Assembly: GCA_963792875.1 (NCBI GenBank)
Contig: CAWBXV010000005.1
Coordinates: 124,001 to 188,000 of the forward strand
Direction of reading: 5' to 3'
Source of the DNA: JAHEGP01 sp963792875
Lineage (GTDB): Bacteria; Pseudomonadota; Gammaproteobacteria; Pseudomonadales; JAHEGP01
DNA: 64,000 bases
Both the position numbers and the translations under genes were made by a program. Under the pieces are notes generated by a model. It did no database searches, was not told the DNA's origin, and saw only the letters and a list, made by a program, of their open reading frames with translations. Below, in pieces: positions 57,950 through 64,000 of this stretch. Positions within the stretch are counted from its first letter, which is position 1. Each line of letters opens with the position of its first letter.

Positions 57950-58618
57950 ATGGCGGCAAATAAAATTGCGTTGTTCGGCAAGTCCAGAAGGCTCGAGTCG
58001 GAAATCGACGATTTTCTCGATACTGTGTCACAGGGCGGGATTCTTTTCGAGGAGACCCTGCGCCACTATATCGACAAGGGGCCCGATGAGTTCTTCGAGC
58101 AGCGACAGCAGCAGATTTCCGACATCGAGAGCAACGGCGATCGCCTGGTCAAGGGCATCGTGCGCTCATTGTACAGCGAGATGCTGATTCCGGAATCGAG
58201 GGGCGATGTGCTGAGCCTGCTCCAGGATATGGACTATCTGCTGGACCAGTTCGAAAAAATCTGCTTCTGCGTCGACGTGGAGCGGCCGGAGGTCGGCGAC
58301 GTCTCCGCCGACCTGCGCAAGTCCTTTCAGGATCTGGCGCATGTGGCGGTGGCCGCGGTGGAAGATCTGATCCGTTCCACGCGCGCGTTCTTCAGGGATT
58401 TCAACGCGGTGCGCGACCACCTGCACAAGGTCCATCTGCTCGAGGAGGAGGCGGACCGCCTGTCGCTCTATCTCAAGCGCGAACTGTTCCGCTCCGAATT
58501 CCCACTCAGCAGAAAGCTCCACCTGCGTCAATTCATCGATATGGTCGACGGCATCGCCGATGAAGCAGAGGATGTCGCCGACCGCCTGGCGATCTATACC
58601 ATCAAGCGGTCACTGTAG
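57950..58618 (+). CDS. DUF47/PhoU-like Pit accessory protein (TIGR00153)
   Basis: This is a PhoU-like all-helical protein that works with the phosphate transporter downstream. The ATG at 57950 has AGGAGGGG upstream, giving 222 residues. The N-terminus MAANKIALFGKSRRLESEID and the sequences GGILFEETLRHYI, DGIADEAEDVADRL and YLLDQFEK are typical DUF47 helices with Glu/Asp metal-binding residues. It lies 53 bases before pit, the usual order. Confidence 0.9.
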   Translation: MAANKIALFGKSRRLESEIDDFLDTVSQGGILFEETLRHYIDKGPDEFFEQRQQQISDIESNGDRLVKGIVRSLYSEMLIPESRGDVLSLLQDMDYLLDQFEKICFCVDVERPEVGDVSADLRKSFQDLAHVAVAAVEDLIRSTRAFFRDFNAVRDHLHKVHLLEEEADRLSLYLKRELFRSEFPLSRKLHLRQFIDMVDGIADEAEDVADRLAIYTIKRSL

Positions 58619-58671
58619 TGCCCCTGGCGTTCGCCTGAGGGCGGGGCGCGCCAGCGACGAGGGCCTGTGTC

Positions 58672-60174
58672 ATGGACTTCGCAGTATTGATCTTCCTCTC
58701 CAGCGGCTTGTTCCTCGGCTGGTCGCTGGGCGCCAACGATGCCTCCAACGTGTTCGGCACGGCGGTGGCCTCGCAGATGGTGCGCTTCACCACGGCTGCG
58801 GTCGTCTGCAGCCTGTTCATCATGCTCGGCGCAGTGTTCAGCGGCGCGGGGGCGGCGCATGGGCTGGGCGCGCTGGGCAGCCTCAATACGCTGCCGGGCG
58901 CGTTTATGGCGGCCTTCTCCGCCGCCCTGACCGTGTTGTGGATGACCCGGCTGGGTCTGCCCGTCTCCACCACACAGGCGGTCGTCGGCGCGATCATCGG
59001 CTGGAATCTGTTCAGCGGTTCTCTGACAGACCTGGGGGTGCTGAGCAAGATCGTCGCCACCTGGGTCGCCTGCCCGCTGCTGGGCACGCTGTTTGGCGCC
59101 ATCCTCTACAAGCTCATGGTCATGCTGATCGCCTGGAGCAAGATTCACCTGCTCCGCCTGGATGCCTACACGCGCTGGGGGTTGCTACTGGCGGGGGCGT
59201 TCGGCTCGTATTCGCTGGGCGCGAACAATATTGGCAACGTCATGGGCGTGTTCGTCTCGGCGTCGCCGTTCACGGATTTCGACGTGGGGGATGTGTTCAC
59301 CTTCACCTCGGTGCAGCAGCTGTTTTTCGTCGGTGCGATCGCGATCGCGGTCGGCGTGTTCACCTACTCCAAGCGCGTCATGATGACGGTCGGCAGCAGT
59401 CTGCTGCCGCTCAATCCCCAGGCCGCCTGGGTGGTCGTGGTCGCGCACTCGCTGGTGCTGTTTCTGTTCTCCTCGGTGAGTCTGGAGCACTTCCTCGCCA
59501 GCCGCGGCCTGCCCACCATTCCCCTGATCCCCGTCTCCAGTTCGCAGGCCGTGGTGGGGGCGGTCATCGGTATCGGCATCATGCACGGCGGCAAAGGCAT
59601 CCGCTCGTTGCGGTGGCGCGTGCTGGGCAATATCGCGTCGGGGTGGGTGACGACGCCCATCATCGCGGCGGTGCTGTGCTTCTTCTCCCTGTTCATCCTG
59701 CAGAACGTGTTCGATCAGAAAGTCTACCAGACCGTCGAGTATCGGCTTTCGCCGGAGGTCGTGCAGCACCTCAAGGGCGTGGGTGTCAGTACCGAGCCCT
59801 ACGGCGCTGTGGTGGGGGAGACGATCGCCGGCAGCAAGCGCTTTCGTCTGCACCTTCAGGAGCAGGCCGGGGCCGACCCCGATCAGCTGCAGCAGATTGT
59901 CGGCGCGTCAGAGATCTATCCCACGCGCATCGACCCTGGGAAGCTGCAGGCGCTGCGGGAAGCAAACCGGGGCTATCTGAGCGGCGTGCAGCTGGCATCG
60001 ATCGAGCACCTGGAGGGCCGGTCATTCAGCCATAAATGGCAGCTGGCGCAGGCGCTCGAGGCCCAATCGAACAGCTGGAAGTTTCGTGAAAAGACCACGC
60101 TCAACAAGATTTACAACGGGCAGCTGCAGGAGCGCCTGGGGTATGTCATGGAGCACTTTCACCAGGATGATTGA
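58672..60174 (+). CDS. pit: Inorganic phosphate transporter, PiT family
   Basis: This is an H-coupled low-affinity phosphate or metal-phosphate importer. The protein has 500 residues with about 10 membrane helices. The two inverted PiT signatures are visible: LGANDASNVFGTAVAS near the N-terminus and LGANNIGNVMGVFVSASP in the second half, with PVSTTQAVVGAIIGW and PVSSSQAVVGAVIGIG. The C-terminal 120 residues are soluble. It follows the DUF47 accessory gene. Confidence 0.92.
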   Translation: MDFAVLIFLSSGLFLGWSLGANDASNVFGTAVASQMVRFTTAAVVCSLFIMLGAVFSGAGAAHGLGALGSLNTLPGAFMAAFSAALTVLWMTRLGLPVSTTQAVVGAIIGWNLFSGSLTDLGVLSKIVATWVACPLLGTLFGAILYKLMVMLIAWSKIHLLRLDAYTRWGLLLAGAFGSYSLGANNIGNVMGVFVSASPFTDFDVGDVFTFTSVQQLFFVGAIAIAVGVFTYSKRVMMTVGSSLLPLNPQAAWVVVVAHSLVLFLFSSVSLEHFLASRGLPTIPLIPVSSSQAVVGAVIGIGIMHGGKGIRSLRWRVLGNIASGWVTTPIIAAVLCFFSLFILQNVFDQKVYQTVEYRLSPEVVQHLKGVGVSTEPYGAVVGETIAGSKRFRLHLQEQAGADPDQLQQIVGASEIYPTRIDPGKLQALREANRGYLSGVQLASIEHLEGRSFSHKWQLAQALEAQSNSWKFREKTTLNKIYNGQLQERLGYVMEHFHQDD

Positions 60175-60255
60175 CGGCCGCCGGCGCACCCATTAAACCA
60201 CCGCCCGGGCGGCGATTCACGCTACAATATGGCCTCTATTGGCGAATGATCTGTA

Positions 60256-61593
60256 ATGGCGTGCGTTATGTCTTCTGAGAGTGAAACCGTGAAGTCGGGT
60301 ATCCCGAGTATCGCTGCAAGTGGCCTGGAGCTGGCCCGTCTGGGTTGGCGTGGCGTGTTGAGGGTCGGCAAGACCGTTGGCGTGATGTATCCCAAGGCGC
60401 TCATCTGCCTGCTGCAGTGGCGCGCTCCGGACCCTGTCGAGGTGCGTGAAAGCTTCGAGAAGCTCGGCGTCACCTACATCAAGCTGGGTCAGCTGATCGC
60501 CAGCTCGCCCTCCATCTTTCCCAAAAACTACGTTGAGGCGTTTCAGGGCTGCCTGGATCAGACCACGCCGATCCCCTTCGCCAGAGTGCGCGAGGTCATC
60601 GAAAGCGATCTCGGCAGGAAGCTGGAGGAGGTGTACAGCCACGTGGACCCCCAGCCACTGGCCTCGGCGTCGATTGCGCAGGTGCACGCGGCGACCTTGC
60701 TCAGCGGTGAGGACGTCGTCATCAAGGTGCAGAAGCCTGGCGTTGAGGCGGTACTCACCACCGACATGAACTTCATGTTCGTGCTGTCCCGCCTGATCGA
60801 GCTCGTTTCGCCCGGACTCAGCCGCGAGTCGGTGTCGGGCATGGTGTCAGAGCTGTATCAATCGATGCTGGATGAATGCGATTTTATCAAGGAGGCGGGC
60901 AACCTGGATGCGTTCAATCGCTTCCTGCAGCGCGAAGGCATTCAGGACGTCATCGCGCCGAAGGCCTATCACCAGGCGTCAAGCAAGAAAGTGCTCACTA
61001 TGGAGCGGTTTTACGGCATTCCGCTGACCGACTATGACAACCTCGACAAGTACACCCCCGATCCGGCGCTGGTGCTGATCACCGGCCTGAATACCTGGTT
61101 TGCCAGCCTCATGCAGTGCGACTTCTTCCATGCAGACCTGCATAGCGGCAATATCATGCTGCTGGAGGACGGCCGCCTGGGCTTCATCGACTTCGGTCTG
61201 GTCGGGCATATTCAGCCCGCCATCTGGAAGGCGATGTTCGCCCTGATGGATGGTCTGAGCAAGCAGGACTATGAAGAGATCGCCCGCTCGATGGTCACCG
61301 TCGGCATGACCTCCCAGGAGGTCGATACGGCGGCGCTGACGCGCGATATCAGGAACCTCTTTGAGCGGGCTGCGGAGGTCGACCCGCTGGTTCTGGTCGA
61401 TGCCGACGTGGGCAACGAGATCAATGCGCTGTTGATGGACCTGGCGGAGTTGGGCAAATCCTACGGCATTCGCTTTCCACGGTCCTTCACGCTGCTGCTC
61501 AAGCAGTTTCTGTACTTCGATCGCTATGTGGAGATGCTGGTCCCCAATATGGACATTTTCTCCGACGAGCGCATTCATCTGATGCTCGAATAG
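60256..61593 (+). CDS. ABC1/UbiB-family atypical kinase
   Basis: This is an AarF/UbiB-type protein kinase-like ATPase, often tied to coenzyme Q or lipid biology. The protein has 445 residues; ATG codons at 60256 and 60268 are possible starts. The KxGQ motif is in YIKLGQLIASSPSIFPKNYVEAF. The A-rich loop is PLASASIAQVHAATLLSG with VVIKVQKPGVE, and the catalytic and DFG-type motifs are HADLHSGNIMLLEDGRLGFIDFGLVG. No C-terminal membrane pair is evident, unlike UbiB proper, and no ubi genes flank it. Confidence 0.88.
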   Translation: MACVMSSESETVKSGIPSIAASGLELARLGWRGVLRVGKTVGVMYPKALICLLQWRAPDPVEVRESFEKLGVTYIKLGQLIASSPSIFPKNYVEAFQGCLDQTTPIPFARVREVIESDLGRKLEEVYSHVDPQPLASASIAQVHAATLLSGEDVVIKVQKPGVEAVLTTDMNFMFVLSRLIELVSPGLSRESVSGMVSELYQSMLDECDFIKEAGNLDAFNRFLQREGIQDVIAPKAYHQASSKKVLTMERFYGIPLTDYDNLDKYTPDPALVLITGLNTWFASLMQCDFFHADLHSGNIMLLEDGRLGFIDFGLVGHIQPAIWKAMFALMDGLSKQDYEEIARSMVTVGMTSQEVDTAALTRDIRNLFERAAEVDPLVLVDADVGNEINALLMDLAELGKSYGIRFPRSFTLLLKQFLYFDRYVEMLVPNMDIFSDERIHLMLE

Positions 61594-61656
61594 CGAGTCG
61601 CTGCCGCGCGGGGCCGGAGGGTCGCCGCTACCCCGGGCCTGGGGCCCGGGGGGAGC

Positions 61657-61959
61657 CTATTGCGCTTCGCGAAAGCTGATGTGCCCCTGTTCTACCTGCT
61701 GCACCCAGCCGCGGTAGGTGTCGCGGAAGCGATTGAGGTCCCACGCTTCCGCCACCACAGGGTCGTTGATGATGAGTTTTTCCCTGCCCGAAATATGGCC
61801 CTTGCGCCACAGGCCGCGCAGGTAGTTTCTCAGCACCTCCGCCACCTCCTGGCGACTCCGGCACAGCTGCGTGTGAGCCAGGATGGTGCCATCGCGCTTG
61901 ATCCAGAAAGGATAACCGGTGCCGATGCAGCAGACATCGACGTGCAGATATTCCGACAT
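61657..61959 (-). CDS. Uncharacterised 100-residue protein
   Basis: I do not recognise a family. The start is the ATG at 61959, with GAGGA upstream; a longer frame to 62025 is not needed. The N-terminus MSEYLHVDVCCIGTGYPFWI is hydrophobic but not a signal peptide. The rest is helical with charged stretches (SRQEVAEVLRNYLRGLWRKG, RFRDTYRGWVQQVEQG). It is convergent with the kinase gene and divergent from pfp. Cys9 and Cys10 (VDVCCIG) stand out. Confidence 0.55.
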   Translation of the reverse strand: MSEYLHVDVCCIGTGYPFWIKRDGTILAHTQLCRSRQEVAEVLRNYLRGLWRKGHISGREKLIINDPVVAEAWDLNRFRDTYRGWVQQVEQGHISFREAQ

Positions 61960-62210
61960 GTTGCTGTCCTCTGTGCAATGCGTTGTGGCCGTCAAGCGCG
62001 GATGCAGGAACGCGGTCACAGCCAACCCCTATATTATCTACGTCGGTGCCCCGTTTGAAAGCAGTGGTGTATGGCAGGATTACCACTGCCGCGGCGTCGC
62101 CCCGACCGGCCACGGGAGCGTTGGGCGGCGATGCGCTGGCGGTACTACTGCCAGGGGAATTGCTTTAGAATCTGGCGGCTGATAACGGTCTGCGACTGCG
62201 AGGAAACTCC

Positions 62211-63470
62211 ATGAAAAAGAATGCCTTTTACGCGCAATCGGGTGGCGTGACGGCGGTGATCAACGCGTCGGCCTGCGGTGTCATTGAAACCGCGCGCCGC
62301 CGCGGCAGCGAGATAGGTGCGGTGTACGCGGGCAGGAACGGCATCATCGGCGCCTTGCAGGAGGAGCTCATCGACACGTCGCTGGAAAGCGCCGAGGCTA
62401 TCGCTGCCCTGCGGCATACGCCTTCCGGCGCGTTCGGCTCCTGCCGCTACAAGCTCAAGGGTCTGGAGCAGAACCGGGCCGAGTATGAGCGCCTGATCGA
62501 GGTGTTCGAGGCGCATGACATTGGTTACTTTTTCTACAATGGCGGCGGCGATTCTGCGGATACCTGTTTGAAGGTCTCGCAATTGTCGGCGCAGATGGGC
62601 TACCCCATTCAGGCCATTCACATTCCCAAGACGGTAGACAATGACCTGCCGTTCACCGACAACTGTCCGGGCTTTGGTTCCGTCGCGAAATACGTCGCGG
62701 TCTCGACGCGTGAGGCCGGTCTGGACGTGGCCTCGATGTGCGCCACATCCACCAAAGTCTTCATTCTGGAAGTGATGGGCAGGCACGCGGGTTGGATCGC
62801 CGCTGCCGGCGGCCTCGCCGCTGAAGGTCCGGGGCAGCCGCCGCACGTTATCGTGTTTCCGGAAGTGCCGTTCGATCGGGCTGCCTTCCTGGCCGTCGTC
62901 AGGCAGAGCGTCGACGACTTCGGCTATTGCGTGGTGGTCGCTTCCGAAGGGGCGAGGCACGGCGATGGCACCTTCCTGGCCGATGCCGGCACTACCGACG
63001 CATTTGGCCACAAGCAGCTTGGCGGGGTAGCACCCACCCTCGCCGCGATGATCAAGCAGGAGCTCGGCTACAAGTATCATTGGGCCCTGGCCGATTACCT
63101 GCAGCGGGCGGCGCGCCACATTGCGTCGGCGACGGATGTCGAGCAGGCCTATGCCGTTGGCTGCGCGGCCGTCGATTATGCCCTGAGCGGCAAAAACGCG
63201 GTGATGGTCACCATCGAGCGGGCGGCGGGCGATGAGTACCGCTGGACTCTGGGCGAGGCGCCGCTGGACCAGGTCGCCAACGTCGAAAAGGCCATGCCGC
63301 TGGACTATATCCGCGAAGACGGCTGGGGCATCACGGCGGCCTGCCGTCGTTACCTGGCGCCGCTGATCGGCGGTGAGGATTACCCTCCCTACCGCGATGG
63401 GATGCCGGTCTATGCCTCACTGCAGCGCAGTCTGGTACCGAAGAAACTGGCTCGGGACTTCAAGGTATAG
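62211..63470 (+). CDS. pfp: 6-phosphofructokinase, PPi-dependent type
   Basis: It phosphorylates fructose 6-phosphate, most likely with pyrophosphate as donor and so reversibly. The ATG at 62211 follows AGGAAACTCC; the protein has 419 residues. The donor-binding loop is YNGGGDSADTCLKV, the catalytic motif is HIPKTVDNDLPFTDNCPGFG, and LEVMGRHAGWIAAAGG and GGVAPTLAAMI lie further on. The PPi type is inferred from the replacement of ATP-type GDGS by GGDS with Asp and from the Lys of PKT; both are family features. Confidence 0.85.
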   Translation: MKKNAFYAQSGGVTAVINASACGVIETARRRGSEIGAVYAGRNGIIGALQEELIDTSLESAEAIAALRHTPSGAFGSCRYKLKGLEQNRAEYERLIEVFEAHDIGYFFYNGGGDSADTCLKVSQLSAQMGYPIQAIHIPKTVDNDLPFTDNCPGFGSVAKYVAVSTREAGLDVASMCATSTKVFILEVMGRHAGWIAAAGGLAAEGPGQPPHVIVFPEVPFDRAAFLAVVRQSVDDFGYCVVVASEGARHGDGTFLADAGTTDAFGHKQLGGVAPTLAAMIKQELGYKYHWALADYLQRAARHIASATDVEQAYAVGCAAVDYALSGKNAVMVTIERAAGDEYRWTLGEAPLDQVANVEKAMPLDYIREDGWGITAACRRYLAPLIGGEDYPPYRDGMPVYASLQRSLVPKKLARDFKV

Positions 63471-63587
63471 CCAATTGGCTACACCAGCTGCCGGGGCGCC
63501 GCGCCGTAAGCGGGTAGTACCGGCGCCCGGCGGCGTGCGTCAGAGCTTCCGTTCACCGCCTGCTTCGGCGCGCCCAGGCCATCGCAG

Positions 63588-64000
63588 CTAAGGCATCACC
63601 TCGACAAAACTGCGCCAGCGGTTCTGGAACTGGACGACCCACTCGGGGGTCGATTCATCGTTGCCCGCTGGCCGCAGGTCGGGGTGGTCAGCGACGACGC
63701 GGCGCATGATCGCCTCCTGCCACGGGTACAGGTCGACAAAGAACACGTGCTTGCCCTGGTTGAGGTCGCGCAGAAAGCGGCGGAACTGGTGGTGGGGCTG
63801 CTGGATGCCGAGCAATCCCCCCTCCCATGTGCAGAAGCCCAGCGCGACGATGGCGAGAAAGACGAAGGGTGTCCAGCCGGCTGCGCCGCTGGCCGCACCG
63901 CTCAGGTAAGCGCCCAGCAACACCACCATCGCCACCACCGCGCCGACGACGGCGCCCTTCTGCGTCGCCCTGACGACATCCTTTTTCAGGACGGCCTCGA
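63588..64000 (-). CDS. Membrane protein, 5' part beyond the window
   Basis: The frame is open at the right edge, so the start lies outside. At least 137 residues are visible. They begin with a charged segment (EAVLKKDVVRATQKG), then two hydrophobic helices (VVAMVVLLGAYLSGAASGAA and VFLAIVALGFCTWEGGLLGI). A hydrophilic C-terminus follows: HHQFRRFLRDLNQGKHVFFVDLYPWQEAIMRRV. I do not recognise a family with certainty. Confidence 0.6.
   Translation of the reverse strand, partial: EAVLKKDVVRATQKGAVVGAVVAMVVLLGAYLSGAASGAAGWTPFVFLAIVALGFCTWEGGLLGIQQPHHQFRRFLRDLNQGKHVFFVDLYPWQEAIMRRVVADHPDLRPAGNDESTPEWVVQFQNRWRSFVEVMP

Overview
The window is GC-rich bacterial chromosome. The complete 16S-Ile-Ala-23S-5S operon, long-form ilvC, rnfABCDGE, hda and the divergent metG/apbC-dcd pair point to a gammaproteobacterium. 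A marine Cellvibrionales/Halieaceae-type organism is my best guess, from gene content only; a 16S search would settle it. Most of the window is housekeeping DNA with a few accessory features. There are no phage, plasmid or CRISPR features.

Layout. 0-3.5 kb (minus): E1alpha, E1beta and E2 of a 2-oxoacid dehydrogenase. 3.8-8.1 kb: patatin phospholipase, a small periplasmic protein, an N-terminal glutamine amidase (NTAQ1 family), a class II aldolase, and a membrane-anchored protein of the deazaflavin-dependent nitroreductase family. 8.4-11.8 kb (minus): a 1122-residue fusion of E1alpha, E1beta, a lipoyl domain and a FabH-type ketoacyl synthase III. 11.9-17.4 kb: site-2 protease with CBS domains, C26-type hydrolase, DUF1439 protein, and a BtuFCD-like uptake operon. 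17.5-19.2 kb: a persulfide dioxygenase-like hydrolase with two YeeE/YedE proteins. 19.7-22.3 kb: divergent ilvC and pssA. 22.3-28.1 kb: the rRNA operon. 28.1-30.0 kb: a group II intron inserted exactly behind the rRNA terminator. 30.1-33 kb: leuA and two poorly known genes. 33-38.9 kb (minus): complete rnf operon. 39.2-47 kb: metG, apbC, dcd, purN, purM, a DUF2066 gene with an apparent frameshift, and hda. 47-52.5 kb: PP2C phosphatase, Rap1a/Tai-like secreted protein, GT39 glycosyltransferase, PAP2-GtrA fusion and GT9 glycosyltransferase. 52.6-53.6 kb: tRNA-Leu and a steroid 5-alpha-reductase-like membrane protein. 53.8-56.5 kb: lutABC for lactate use. 57-64 kb: DUF2505 protein, DUF47/Pit phosphate uptake pair, ABC1/UbiB-like kinase, a 100-residue unknown, PPi-type phosphofructokinase, and a membrane protein cut by the window end.

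How the genes connect. ilvC and leuA serve branched-chain amino acid synthesis, whose 2-oxoacids are plausible substrates for the E1 enzymes. LutABC, the oxoacid dehydrogenase, Rnf and a PPi-dependent phosphofructokinase are central carbon and redox functions.

The most unusual object is the E1-lipoyl-KAS III fusion. It keeps the recognisable TPP-binding motifs, the lipoyl lysine and the FabH Cys-His-Asn triad in one chain, but has no E2 acyltransferase domain. I infer that it could decarboxylate a 2-oxoacid and pass the acyl group directly from lipoate to the condensing enzyme as a primer. That function is a hypothesis.
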